The position numbers and the translations under genes were made by a program. A stretch of 64,000 nt of DNA from Microbotryum silenes-acaulis (taxonomy: Eukaryota > Basidiomycota > Microbotryomycetes > Microbotryales > Microbotryaceae): positions 1,550,001 to 1,614,000 of the forward strand of contig QPFY01000007.1 of NCBI GenBank assembly GCA_003665825.1. Reading direction: 5' to 3'. The notes under the pieces are model-generated. The model did not search any database. It worked only from the letters and a program-made list of their open reading frames with translations, and was not told the origin of the DNA. Shown piece by piece: positions 48,797 through 62,594 of this stretch; the first letter of the stretch is position 1, and every line of letters starts with the position of its first letter.

Positions 48797-51266
48797 CCAC
48801 CTCCGCGACATGCACGTTCGTACACGCGTCAGCAACCCTGGTCATGTGGTCAAGGACTGCGATCAGTGTCGCCTAGTGCTCCGTCTCTACTCGCTTCGCT
48901 TCTTGCACTCACCTCGCTTGGTATCGACGAACTCGTTTGGCATTTACTAATCGAGCAAACGTCCGAATGGTCAGTGCGTGCCTTCCCTTCCTCCACACCT
49001 TGTGTTGGAAGTATGTGCACTCTTGCTCATGTTTGACTCTTGATTTGCTCCACCAGGTCTCAGATTCCCGCCTGCGCTCAACTCGACTCTTTGGACTCCG
49101 ACTCGCTCGCAACCGTTCCCAGTACGTCTCCCGGAAGAATGATCGTCCACTGCTTCCAATTGGGGATCGACACCTTTGTGGCGAAGCTTGCTTTGCTCGA
49201 CCTCGATCTCCTCTCCCTCGGCCCTGACCTCAAAACTCAACTCGTGCGACAGATCACTCGTCGAGGAGCGTGCAAGCTCTTATCTTTGCCGCTGCTGCCT
49301 CCGCCACCCACGACTCGATATTCGCCTATCTCTCGCACCACTCGACTCGACTCGTCTTTTCTTTCACTGCACGAAGACACGACGACGCAACACTTTGCCG
49401 TCATGGTGAGACGTCACTTGCTCGGTACATGCGGCTCGACCTTACTCGACCCGGCACTTGACGGGTCACCTGGAGCCGGCTGAGGCAAGCGACGACGCGC
49501 CCTTCAGCAACTGCAACCCTCATCATCGCCAATCGGCCTTCAACGACTCGCCTCGCTTGCAACTTGCACCCCTTGCTGATGGGATCAATATATGCCGTGT
49601 CACTCTGCGCAGTGTGGATTGTTGGTCACGGAAGACCTGGAATGGGAGCGCTTCCTCGAATGAAACTTCGCACCGACTCGCTCACACGCTCGCACGGCCC
49701 ACATCCGAGCTCGTGCATCACCATCCATCCCCCGGTTTCTCTTGCGACAAGCTCCCAGCACACAGACTAGTGTCGGCCTTCTTGCCACTGGAGATCCGCC
49801 AGGAACGCTTGCTCGCCCAGCAGCTTTCGAGCCGCTGCGTGCAATTTGCTCAATCGCCCGCCCTCGTCATCCGGCTCGTCAAGGCATCACAAACCGTCTA
49901 CGTTTCAACTCATAGATTGAAACATCTTGGTTTCCGCCTGCCTCGCCCATCAATTGGACCGGAGTTGCACGCTGACTTTTAACCTCGTCGATCGCTCCGA
50001 CCGATCGACTTCATGGCAAAGCTCCCGAGATGTGCCACGGAACACCTCCTCACTGCTTCACACCTTTAAGGTTCAACGTGCGCAACGCAATATGGAGTCC
50101 GATTAAGATGTGAAGCAATGAGGAGGTGTTCCGTGGCACATCTCGGGAGCTTTGCGACTCGGGCTTCTCCACACCACTCGGCGCTCGCTTTCGGCGGTGG
50201 ACCGTGACGATCCTTCGCACTCTCAATCAACCTCGGCGATTCGACCAGCTTGTTACGTGGGATCACCATCCCATTTCTCCGACTTGCACGTTCGTACACG
50301 TTTCATCAACCCTGGACATGTGGTCATGGACTGCGCTAAGCGACGCACGGTGTTCCATCTCCCCTCGCTTCGCTTCTTCATGCATTCACCTCGCTTGGTG
50401 TCGACAAACTCGTTTGGCATTTACTAAGCGAGCACACGTGCGAAAGGTCAGTGCGTGCCATCAAATTAAGGGCTTCCCCTTCCTCCACACCTTGTGTTGC
50501 AAGTAGGTGCACTCTTGCTTATGTTTGACTTTTCTTTCGCTCTCAGATTCCAGCCTGCGCCTAGCTCGACTCTTCAGACTCCAACTCGCTCGAAACCGTT
50601 TCTCGCTCTCATGGATGAATGATCGTCGACTCTTTCCAATTGAGGATCCAGACTTTTTCGGCGAGACCTGCTTTGCTCGACTTCGATCTCCTCTCAATCG
50701 CCCCCGACCTCAAAACTCAACTCGGTGGGACAGATCCCTTGTCGAGGAGCATGCAAGCTCTCGTCTTTGCCGCTGCTGCTTCCGCCACCCAAGACTCGAC
50801 AATCGCCGATCACTTGTGTGAGGAGGCTTCGTCAACCATGCGAACTCTTCTGGGCGACCTAGCGCCCTGCCCGCTCGCCTTGACATTGAGAACGAAGGAC
50901 CACCCGGACTCTTTGGCCAACTGCTCGAGCGACCTTTCCCCCTGTCACTTCTTTCCCTGCATTTTGAGGTACGATTGTTGGAGCATGTGCTCCCGCAATA
51001 CCAGTTGGTCTTTGAGCTCATATGTGCGTGTCTGAGAACCTTTGGATCTTCTTGACCCATTCTTGCCCGGGTTTTCCTGCGGCCTCGGACATGGTTCTGC
51101 CGCAAACGACCTCAATGGGATGTTCTTGTATCAAATCCGACATGAACTCTGGACTACCAACTGCTGAACGCAAGCAAAATTGTGTCGGAGAATGTCAAAG
51201 TGACTCACTGGATCGATCGTATTCGTCGCTCATGCGTATGCGTCGCCCATGCCGACCGAGCTGCAG
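48797..51266 (+). repeat. Array unit U3, part after the Gag-only element
   Basis: It resumes the unit at tccgcgacatgcacgttcgtacacg and holds repeated internal blocks: cgaatggtcagtgcgtg (48963), gcaagctcttatctttgccgctg (49270) and the 49600 block. Near the end it reads ctcatatgtgcgtgtctgagaac (51017), shared with U4 and U5. It contains the foldback at 50016-50155. No gene is supported. Confidence 0.75.
50016..50155. repeat. Long foldback from a local inverted duplication
   Basis: Arms 50016-50062 and 50109-50155 are reverse complements over 47 bases with one mismatch, separated by 46 bases. Other units (for example near 55075 and 59885) have a single arm in normal orientation followed by the sequence that here appears inverted in the spacer. 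Confidence 0.9.
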
Positions 51267-52429
51267 TATATACGTATCATAGGTGGGGTACAGCCCAATT
51301 ACGGGTTACATTTTTGATTAGAACCCCAAATCCCCAGTGAAAATGAAAAGTGACAGTGCAGGGGGAATTGCTCGTGCACTGATGAAATCCATTCATTCGG
51401 CAAAACCGCCAAATCGCAGTGCACGGGGAATTGCTCGTGCACTGCTGAAATCCACTTTTTCGGCAAAACCGCCAAATCGAGGTGCACGGTCAATTGCTCG
51501 TGCACTGCTGAAATCCACTTTTTCGACTCTGAGGGCGGCACGGGTCAAAAACCGCCAAATCGAGGTGCACGGTCAATTGCTCGTGCACTGCTGAAATCCA
51601 CTTTTTCGACTCTGAGGGGCGGCACAAGTCAAAAACCGCCAAATCGAGGTGCACGGGGAATTGCTCGTGCACTGCTGAAATCCACTTTTTCGACGCTGAA
51701 GGGCGGCACAAGTCGAAAACCGTCAAATCGAGGTGCACGGTCGATTGCTCGTGCACTGCTGAAACCCACTTTTTCGACTCTGAGGGCGGCACGGGTCAAA
51801 AACCGTCAAATCGAGGTGCACGGTCAATTGCTCGTGCACCGCTGAAATCCACTTTTTCGACGCTGAAGGGCGGCACGGGTCAAAAACCGTCAAATCGAGG
51901 TGCACGGTCAATTGCTCGTGCACCGCTGAAATCCACTTTTTGGACGTTGAAGGGCGGCACAAGTCAAAAACCGTCAAATCGAGGTGCACGGTCAATTGCT
52001 CGTGTACTGCTGAAATCCACTTATTCGGCAAAACCGCCAAATCGCAGTGCACGGGGAATTGCTCGTGCACTGCTGAAATCCACTTGCTCGACGCTGGAGG
52101 GCGGCACAAGTCAAAAACCGCCAAATCGAGGTGCACGGGGAATTGCTCGTGCATTGCGAGATGGCAGTGCAGCGTGAAACCCCGTGCACCGAGTAAGCCT
52201 GAGCCCCGAGCGCTGAACCGAGATTGGATCCGAAATGGGAAACCCATTTCGGGCTTCGGCGTATCGCTAGAGCTGAGCCACGGCAGACTTGAGGACTTGT
52301 AGACGTTGATAAGTTGATTGCAACTCTGTCACGATCACAGCTGGCTTATATAGGCTTGATTTGTCCTATTCTGCGTTGTTTTTTCAGTATACTCAATTTT
52401 ACTAGTCGTTGTGGCCTCGTCTGAGGCAT
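51267..52429 (+). repeat. Minisatellite module M84-3 (about 10 units)
   Basis: Starts TATATACGTATCATAGGTGG directly after ...gagctgcag. The corresponding U5 sequence at 61070 continues tgacatgccg instead, marking the left boundary. The 3' module (from about 52180) is nearly identical to that of M84-1, including the CCGAAATGGG hairpin (52230-52252), and runs into unit U4 in the same way as M84-1 runs into U1. Confidence 0.86.
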
Positions 52430-55400
52430 GTCCGAGTCGACTTCAGCGCGCGCGCCAACGCTCCTGTCCCTCTCCCCACTCACTCGCCCGACCCGACTCG
52501 ACTCAGCTCTGAAACCACTACACCACAACGCTCTCCCCACATCACCCAATCGGCAAGATGCAGCTCGGCCACTCTCGACGGACGCTCGCAGTGTCCCTTC
52601 GTGCGGGCTGACGCAGGCACGGTGCGACGTCGCACGACAAGACTATCAACAACTCCAACCTCGTCATCTGTGGCACGATACGCTCAACAGGTTGATCTGA
52701 AAGGGCGTGGTTACTTTCAGCTGCGTCGTAGCTTACGTCGATGCATCGCTCGAGCGTTCTCGGTCGGACACGTGCTCGGTCACCCAATCGCCTCGATCAC
52801 CCTGTTCGCACTCTCGCTACTCGACCGATGGGTGTGGTGAGCCCTTCATTCAGATAGTCCTCAGCTCTCGTCTCATTCGCTCACCTCATGTTTGTCTTTG
52901 CTGCTCACCACTCTAGTTCAGATCGCGCGTTTGCCGACTCGCTGGCATCCGAGCTTCGCACTGAACCGCTCTGTGACTTGTACAAACATACTCTGCGATC
53001 GCAATGCACAACCCACATCAGCTCCATCGAGGAGACGCTCACCCTTCCCCGGGTCTCGAATCGATGCATATGTCACTCGACCCACATCGCCGCACCCCGA
53101 ACACCACTATCGACCGGTGACGATCTCCTCCGCCACCCCCACATCGTTCACTCTCGTCGACAAGATTGACCAATCGCACGAGTGCAATCACTCGCTGTCA
53201 CATGTCTTTCTTCGAATCGAAGAGTCTCATCGACGCGGCAAGCTCAGGGTTTGTCGGAACATGTGATGCACGACCCGACTGATTTCGTCGATGTCGAGAT
53301 CCGAGACCTGCATCGGCTCGAGCACTTTCACTCCGTCTCAACCGCCCGCGACTTACTCAACCTCCCGCGCTTGTCAGCCAGCTCATCGAGTCATTCGTCC
53401 CAAGTCACTACGTCTCAACTCGTCGCTTCAAACATACCACATTCCAGCTCGCCTTCCTCGCCATCCAACTTGATTGGACTTGCACGCTGGCTTTCAAGCT
53501 CGTCGATCGCATCATCCAATTGACTTTCGGGCAAAACTGTCGAGATTCGCCACGGAACACCTCGTCGCTTCACATTTTACTCGACCTCCATCCTACGTTG
53601 CGCAGGTTGAAGCGTCAAGGCACGACTCGAACTTCTTCGGATCGCTCGAACTGGGCCTCGAACTGTGACGATTTTTCGCACTCTCAATCGACCTCGGCGC
53701 TTCGCTCGACCAGCTTGTTACGTGCGATTAGCATCCCGCCGATTTGCACGTTCGTACACGCTTCTGAAAGTCTGGTCATGCGGCCATGGACTGCGATAGG
53801 CGTCGCATGGCGCTCCACCTCCTCTCGCTTCGCTTCTTGCACTCACCTCCCAGGGTTTCGACGAAATTGCTCGGCAGTTACTAAGCGAGCAAACGTCCGA
53901 AAGGTCAGTGAGTGTCTTCAACCTGAAGGCATAATCTTCCTCCACACCTCGCGTTGCAAGTATGTGCAGTCTTGCTCATGTTTGACTTTTGATTTGCTCC
54001 ACCGGGTCTCAGATTTCTGCCTGCGCTCAAGTCGACTCTTTGGACTCCCATTTGCTCCCAACCGTTTCCAGTGCGTCTCCCGGAAGAAAGATCGTCCACC
54101 ATTTCCAATTGGGATCGACAATCTCCTGGCGAAGCTTGCTTTGCTCGACCTCGACCTCCTCTCGATCGCCCTGACCTCAAAACTCAACTCGGTGCGACCG
54201 TTCGTTGAGGAGCGTGTAAGCTCTCATCTTTGCCGCTGCTGCCTCGCCCACTTGTCATTCGCCGATCCTCGTACCACTCGACTCGACTCGACTTTCTTTC
54301 ACTGCATGAAGACACGACGACGCAACGCTTTGCCGTCATGCCGAGACGTCACTTGCTCGGTACTTGCGGCTCGACCTTACCCGACCCGGCCCTTGATGTG
54401 TGACCCGGAATCGGCTAAGGCAAGGGGAACACACCCTCACCATCCCCAATTGGAACGACTCGATAACGAGCTCGAAGGTAGCTACAGTTGCGTCCGGGCT
54501 ATGTCAATTGCTCACTTGAGCCCTCGGGACCGGAACTGCTCGACCTCGGACGACTCGCTCAGACCGCCCACAGTGAGCTGTTTTGATCTGGGCTCTGGCT
54601 TGCGATTTGCACTCCTTGCTGATGAGACGAAGATATGCCGTGTCACCGCGTACTGCAGATCGTTGGTCACGGAAGACCTGGAATGGGAGCGCTCACTCGA
54701 ATGGACCTTCGCACGAATTCGCTCACACGCTCGCACGTCCCACAGCCGAGTTCGTGAATTACCATTCCTCGGTTTCTCTTGCGACAAGGTCCCAGCACGC
54801 AGACTAGTTGCGGCCTTCTCGCCACGGAGGTCCGCCGGAGATCCTAGCTCGCCCAGCAGCTTTCGAGCCGCTGCGAGCGGTTTGCTCGATCGCCCGCCCT
54901 CGTCATCCAGCTTGTCAAGGCAACACAGACCGTCTGCGTTTCATCTCATGGCACCTCAACAACCCACCTTCCCGCTCGTCTCCTTGCCGTTCAAGTTGAC
55001 CGGACTTGCACGCTGGGTTCCTACCTCGTCGATCGCACCGACCAATCGACTTGCTGGCAAAGCTGTCAAGATTCCCCACGGAACGCCTCCTCATCCGTTC
55101 AAATCTTACTCTAACACCGTCCTACGTTGGGCACGTTGATCCGCACAGCCAGGACTCGGGCTTCTTCGGGCCACTCGGCGCTCGAATTCGGTGACGATCC
55201 TTCGCACTCCCAATCAACCTCGGTGATTCGCTCGACCGGCTGGATATGTACAATCACCATCCCACCTCTGCGATATGCACGTTCGTACAGACTCTGGTTA
55301 TTCGGTCGTGGATAGTGCTTAGCGACGCACGGTGTTCCATCCCCTCTCGCTTGGTAGCGACGAACTCGTTTGGCGGTCACTAAGCGCTCAAACGTCCGCA

Positions 55401-57726
55401 AGGTCAGTGCATGCCTTCAAATTGAAATGCTTTCCTTCCTCCACACCTCGTATTGCAAGTGTGTGCACTATCGCTCATGTTTGACGGTTGAATTGCTCCA
55501 CCGGGCCTTAGTTTCCCAACTGCGCTCAACTCGACTCTTTGGACTCCGAACTGCTCGCAACCGTTTTCAGTCCGTCTCCCGGAAGAATGGTCGTCGACTC
55601 TTTCCAATTGAGGTTTCAGACGCTTTTGGCGGGACTTGCTCTGCTCGACTTTGAACTCCTCTCGATCGGTCCCGAACTAAAAACTCAACTCGGTGCGACC
55701 GATCGTTCGTCGATGAGCATGCAGGCTCTCATTTTTGCCGCTGCTGTCTCCGCCACCCAAGACTCGATATTTGCCGATGTCCTGTGCGAGGAGGCTTTTC
55801 CAACCATCCAAACTCTTGTGGGTGACCTAGCGCCCGGCCGGCTCGCCTCGAGATTGAGAACGAAGGACCACCTTGACTCTTTGCCCCACCGCTCGAGCGA
55901 CGTTTACTCCTTCCAGTTCTTTCCCTCCATTTCTGAGGTACGATCGCATGTGTTCCTCGATGCAATACCATTCGGTCTTTGAGCTCATATGTGCGTGTCT
56001 GAGAACCTTTGGATCTTCTTGAGCCATTCTTGCCGGGTTTTCCTGCGGCCTCGGACATGGTTCTGCCGCAAACGACCTCTATGGGATGTTCTTGAATCAA
56101 ATCTAACTTGAGCGCTGGACTACCAACTGCTGAACGCAATCAAAACTATATCGGAGTACGTCACAGTGACTCACTGGATTGATCGTATTCGTTGCTCATG
56201 TTGCCATGCGTACTCGTCGCTGCTGCCGACCGAGCTGACATGCCGCGGTCCGTTTAGAGTGACCTTCAACCTTGCGATCGCATCCCTAGCCTTTTACTAC
56301 AGCCTTTTCACGACTCTAGCAAGTAAATAAGTGTGAAGAACAGCTGCTTGCAGTGGTACGTCGTGAATCAACACCGGAGGGTTTCTCGGCTTTCACGCAA
56401 TGTCGAACCTCTGCGGCCGGCATCCCTCACCGACGAGCATGACTGAAAGTATGCTTTGACACTGAAAAGAAGCCCGTGGATTCTTCCGTCAAGGCTAAGA
56501 AATTCAACTATAAAGGTCCGCTTTCGATCGTCGAAGGATCACTGTCCGATCGACCAGCGAAAAGTAAAGGAGCCGAGTTTGCGCGATCGAGAGTATCTCC
56601 GAGTCCTTGCGCGACTTTTCAACTCGATCAGAAGTCGAAATTGACTTCAACACGGTGGTCATCATGTTGTAATAGGTCTGTCAACCGGAGTCAGACAGCT
56701 TGAAGCATGCTCCAATTCGAGTTGTATTGCTTGCAGCAGTGACCCGATTGAAAGGACCCGCTCGACCGAGATCGGGTGTGCTGCGGCATCACTTTTGCTT
56801 TTTGATCTCGGAGAACGGTGCCGAGGAAAATACTGCATCAACCTCCCAATTTAGCACGGCACGCCGATCGACCCGCCGCTTTTTCGCATATTCGAGTGTT
56901 CTCTGAGAGTGGGAAGCATTTGTCTGCAGGAGGGGCCAGTGAGAATGAGTCGATGCGTCACCCCGTGTCCTCGGCTGGGTAACGATCGAGTTTTTTCCGC
57001 CGACAGTGCTAACTGGACGATCTTTTCGGCGCCATCACCCCTGTATTATTTCAAACGCATGCCTTTTCACCGAAAAAGAGTCGTCAGATCGACCTCACAG
57101 CGAACTACAATCATCGTCGAAGGCGTCCGAACAAAAACTTGTCCGCAAACGAAGTGCCGACCGCGTCATCTTTTCACCGACGATCTCGTGGAGGAACGCT
57201 ACGCTCAAGCTGTGTTCACGCCGCTAGACATCACCTGAGAACTCAACCCACCTCTTAATGCATTTCACAGCATTGCGGTCTGCGAGCGCCCGACTGAGAT
57301 GTGCTTCAAAAACACGCTCCTGACTCTAAGTCTCGTCTACCATCGGGCGATGATCTCGCTCGTAATCGGACCAAAGAGCTGCTCCCGGATCAGAGGTGTT
57401 TTTCCTTAAATATTCCCACACGGCTCGTATCTATTTTGGGAACAGCTTTTGAGTAAAGAAATGACAAGCGTACAGGCGTGCTCAGTGACCCGGACGATCG
57501 ACCTCCTCCGACTCTCGCCACGGACGCCGGCGGCCGACTCGTTCAACGACCCACGCGGTGACCTCGGAGGTACTCGCTCTCTCTAGCCTTGAAGTGCCCT
57601 CGGATCCTTGCTCGATCTTCGAGTCTTAAAGTGCAACAGGTCGACTGGACTCGAGCAAATCGGAGACCGAACTTTCGGCCAAGCGCGCCGAGCTTCGGGA
57701 TAGTTCGGGATCTTTTGCGCGGTTAG
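52430..57726 (+). repeat. Array unit U4
   Basis: Palindrome at 52622-52635. The first 1.9 kb match U1. The block at 55690-56100 matches U5 at 60545-60960 almost exactly. A 539-codon frame (53520-55139) spans it but has no recognisable domain, is built of Ser/Arg-rich low-complexity sequence and is disrupted in U2, U3 and U5. I do not call it a gene. Confidence 0.75.
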
Positions 57727-60700
57727 CGACTTCGGACTCGCGCGCGCCAACGCCCCTTTTCCTCTCCCCACTCGCACCACTGGCCTCGACTCGGACTCGG
57801 CACTGACCGCACCACGCCACAACTCGACGTCACATGCTTTCACATCGTTCCGATGCACCATGTAATCTGCAAGATGCATCTCGATCTCTCCCAACTACAG
57901 CTCAACGTGTCACCTCAACCCGACTGATTCGGGCACGGTGCGACGTCGCACAACACGGTTAACGACATGTCCAACATTGCCATCATCAATACGGTACAAA
58001 TAAAACTGCACCCTGAGAGGGAGTGGTCACTTTCAGCAGCGTACTTGCTTGCGTCGATGCATCGCTCGAGCGTACTCGGTCGGACACGTGCTTGGTCAGC
58101 GCATCGCCTCGTTGACCCCGGTCGCCCTCTCGCTGCTCGACCGATGAATGTGGTGAGCTCTTCATTCAGATAGTATCCAGCGTCATCACATTTGCTCACC
58201 TCATGTCTTCTTTGCTGCTTATCACTCTTCAGATCGCGCGTTGGCCGACTCGCTGGCATCCGAGCCTGGCACCATACCACTCTGTGACTTGTAGGACCAT
58301 ACTCTGCGCATCTGTCATCAGCACCATCGAAGACATGATCAGCCTTCTTGAGGTCTCGCATCGATGCACACATCACTTGGTCCTCGTCGCCCCATCGAAC
58401 ACCACTGTCGGCCTGGGACAATGTCCTCCGCCACCCCCACATCGTTCACTCGCGTTCTCAACGTCGACCGATCACTCGAATGCAACTCCTCACGTCTCTT
58501 TTCGATCGAATCGAAGGGTCTCAACGATGCGGCAAGCCCGGGGTTTGTCGCATCTTCTGTTGCACAACTCGACTGGTTTTGTCAATGTCGAGATCGGACA
58601 CCTTCATCGGCTCAAGCACTTTCTCGACCGCGCCGCGAATCACTCAACCTCCCGCGCCCGTCATCCAGCTCTTCGAGTCATCCGTTCAAGGTCACTACGT
58701 CTCAACTCGTCGCTCTAAACACCCCCCGAACTCGTTCGGCAGTCACAAAGCGAACCAACGTCCGAAAGGTCAGTGAGTGCCTGTAACCTGAAGGCTTTCC
58801 CTTCCTCCACCTCGTATGTTGCAAGTCTGTGCCCTCTTGCTTATGTTTGACTTTTCTTTCGCTCCACCAGGTCATGGATTTTGGCCGGCGCTTAACTCGA
58901 CTCTTTAAACTCCGACTCGTTCGAAACCGTTTCTAGCTAGCTCTCATGGATGGACCTCGATCTCCTCTCGATCGGCCCTGACCGCAAAACTCAACTCGGT
59001 GCGATTCGACGATGGTGAAAGCTCTTATCTTTGCGGCTGCTGCCTCCGCCACCCACGACTCGATATTAGCCGATCTCTCGCACCACTCGACACAACTCGT
59101 CTTTTCTCTCACTGCGCGAAGACACGACGAAGCACCACCTTGCCGTCATGGTGAAACATCACTTCCTCGGTACATGCGGCTCGACCTTGCTCGACCCGGC
59201 ACTTGATGTGTCACCCGGAACTGGCTAAGGCAAGCGGAACTCATTCAGCAACTGCAACACTCTCACCATCACCAATCGGCTTTCAACGACTCGATAACGA
59301 GCTCGAAGGTAGCTACAGTTGCGTCCGGGCTATGTCAATTGCTCACTTGAGCCCTCGGGACCGGAACTGCTCGACCTCGGACGACTCGCTCAGACCGCCC
59401 ACAGTGAGCTGTTTCGATCTTAGCTCTCACTTGCGACTTGCACTCCTTGCTGATGAGACGAAGATATGCCGTGTCACCGCGTACTGCAGATCGTTGGTCA
59501 CGGAAGACCTGGAATGGGAGCGCTCACTCGAATGGACCTTCGCACGAATTCGCTCACACGCTCGCACGTCCCACAGCCGAGTTCGTGAATTACCATTCCT
59601 CGGTTTCTCTTGCGACAAGGTCCCAGCACGCAGACTAGTTGCGGCCTTCTCGCCACGGAGGTCCGCCGGAGATCCTAGCTCGCCCAGCAGCTTTCGAGCC
59701 GCTGCGAGCGGTTTGCTCAATCGCCCGCCCTCGTCATCCAGCTTGTCAAGGCATCTGTCCGAAGCCACTACATCTCAACTCGTCGTTCTCAACATCCCGC
59801 ATTCCCGCTCGCCGTCCTCGCCGTTCAACTTGATCGGACTGCTTTCAACCTCTTCGATCGCATCATCCAATCGACTTTCCGGCAAAACTCTCGAGATTTG
59901 CCACAGACAACCTCCTCATCGCTGCACATCTTACTCGAACTCCTTATTACGTTGTGCATGTCGAAGGATAAAGTCCCGACTCGGGCTTCTCCGGACCACT
60001 CGGCGCTCGATTTCAGCGTCAGACCGTGACGATCCTTCGCACTCTCAATCGATCTCGGCGATTCGCTCGACCAGCATGATACGTGCGATCACCATCCCAC
60101 CTCGGCGACTTGCACGTTCGTACATGCTTCACCAACTCTGGCCATGCGGTCATGGACCGCGCTCAATGACGCACGGTGTTCCATCCCTTCTCGCTTTCGC
60201 TTGTCACCTCGCTTGGTAGCGACGAACTCGTTTGGCAGTCACTAAGCGCGCAAACGCCCGAAAGGTCAGTGCATACCCTCAGCCTAAAGTCCTTCCCTCC
60301 CTCTCGATGTCGTGTTGCAAGTGTGTGCACTATTGCTCATGTTTGACGGTTGATTTGCTCCACCAGGTCTTGGATTTCCGTCTGCGCTCAACTCGACTTT
60401 TTGGACTCGGAACCGTTTCCAGTCCGTCTCCCAGAATAATGGTCGTCGCCTACTTGCGGATCCAGACTTTTTCGGCAGGACTTGCTCTGCTCAACGCTGA
60501 TCTCCTCCCCATCGGCCCCGACCTCACAACTCAACTCGGTGCGACAGATGGCTTGTCGACGAGTATGCAGGCTCTCATCTTTGCCGCTGTTGTCTCCGCC
60601 ACCCAAGACTCGATATTTGCCGATGTCCTGTGCGAGGAGGCTTTTCCAACCATCCAAACTCTTGTGGGTGACCTAGCGCCCGGCCGGCTCGCCTCGAGAT

Positions 60701-62594
60701 TGAGAACGAAGGACCACCTTGACTCTTTGCCCCACCGCTCGAGCGACGTTTACTCCTTCCAGTTCTTTCCCTCCATTTCTGAGGTACGATCGCATGTGTT
60801 CCTCGATGCAATACCATTCGGTCTTTGAGCTCATATGTGCGTGTCTGAGAACCTTTGGATCTTCTTGAGCCATTCTTGCCGGGTTTTCCTGCGGCCTCGG
60901 ACATGGTTCTGCCGCAAACGACCTCTATGGGATGTTCTTGTATCAAATCCGACATCAACTCTGGACTACCAACTGCTGAACGCAAGCAAAACTGTGTCGG
61001 AGTATGTCAAAGTGACTCACTGGATCGATCGTATATGTCGCTCATGCGTATGCGTCGCCCATGCCGACAGAGCTGCAGTGACATGCCGCGGTCCGTTTAG
61101 AGTGGGCTTCAACCTTGCACTCGCATCCCTAGCCTTTTACTATCGCCTCTTTCCGGCTTTCGCAAGTAAACAAGTGTGAAGAACAGCTGCTTGCAGAGGT
61201 ATGCCGTGATTCGACAGCGAGGGGCTTCCTCGGCTTTCACGCAAAGTCGAACTTTTGCGACCCGCATCCCTCACCGACGATCATGACTGAAAGTATGCTT
61301 TGACACCGCAAAGCACCCCATGGATTCTTCCCTAAAGACTGAAAAATTCCATTAAGAAAGTCCTCCTTTGAGTGTCGAAGATCACTATCCGATCGACCAG
61401 CGAAAGTAAAGGAGCCGAGTGTGCGCGATCGAGAGCCGGCCGACCTCCTTGCGCGACTTTTCAACTCCAAATCAGCACTCGAAATTGACTCCAACACAGT
61501 GACCACCATGTGATAGATCTCTCAAAAGGATTCCTGTAGCTTGCAACATGCTTCGATACGAGGTATATGGCTTCCAGCAATGACCTGTTGGAAAGGACCA
61601 CATCGACCTAAATCATGTGTGCTGCGGGATCACTTTGGCTTTATGATCTCGAAGACCTGTCCCGATGAAAATACTGCCTCAACAGGACCGCAATCTAGCA
61701 CTGCGCGCGTATGGACAGCTATATTCGATTTTTGAGTGTTCTGAGAGTGAGAACAGCTATCTGCCGGATGGGGCTGCGAGAATGAGTCGATTACTCCTTA
61801 CTTGTCTCTCAGCTCGGCGACCATCGAGCCTTTTTGCCGACAGTGCTAACTGGACGATCTTCTCCGCGCCATCACCATATCTCTTGACTATTTCAAATGA
61901 ATGGTTCTGTACCGAGAAGAAGTCCTCAGATCGATCTAACAGAGCATTGCGTTCATCGTCGAAAGCGACCGAACTTGTCCGCACTGCAAGCGAAGTGCCG
62001 ACCGCAGCGAGTTTTCACCGACGATCTGTTGGAGAAAGCCATCTCTCAAACTGTATCCACGCCGCCAGATACCACTTGAGCGCTCAACTCATCTCTTGAT
62101 GCATTTCACAGCATTGCGGTCTGCGCGAGACTGAGATGCGCTTCCAGGACACGCCCGCGGTTCTCGTCTCCCATCGATGACTCATCTCGACTCCGAGTAA
62201 TCGGACCAACGATCTGCTCCCGGATCAGATGTGTTTGCCCTCAAACATTCCGACGCACCTCGTACATATTCTGGGAATAGCCTTTGAGTAAAAGATTGAT
62301 GAGTGTACGAGTGTGCTCAGTGACCTGGACGGGTCGACCTTTTTGCCGCGGACGCCGCCGGCCGACTCGTCCGGGCCCTCGCACCGAGTTCGGAGGTACT
62401 CGCTCTCTCTAGCCTTGAAGTTCCCTCGGATCCCTGTTCGATCTTCGAGTCTTGAAGTGCAACAGGTCGACTGGACTCGAGCAAATCGGAGACCGTCGGA
62501 TCTCTCGGCCGAGCGCGCCTAATAAGCTTTCCGTCGCCGAGTCTGCCTGAGTTCAGCCGAGTTCAGCCGAGGTCAGTCAGCCAACCGCTCGACT
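57727..62594 (+). repeat. Array unit U5
   Basis: Palindrome at 57938-57951. It has no minisatellite module and so shows the uninterrupted unit order: landmark, ggcatccgagc block, gtcagtgagtg block, ctttgcggctgctgcctccgcc block, gcagatcgttggtcacgg block, ctcatatgtgcgtgtctg block, ctgcagtgacatgccgcgg (61073), gccgacagtgctaactgg (61837) and ctcgctctctctagcc (62399). No coding feature is supported. Confidence 0.75.

Noticed and set aside
53520..55139. A 539-codon frame in array unit U4 (and 34317-35351 in U1, 59203-60219 in U5)
   Set aside because: No recognisable domain, Ser/Arg-rich low complexity, different extents in each unit, and stops or frameshifts in the paralogous copies. GC-rich ctcga-type repeats make long chance frames.
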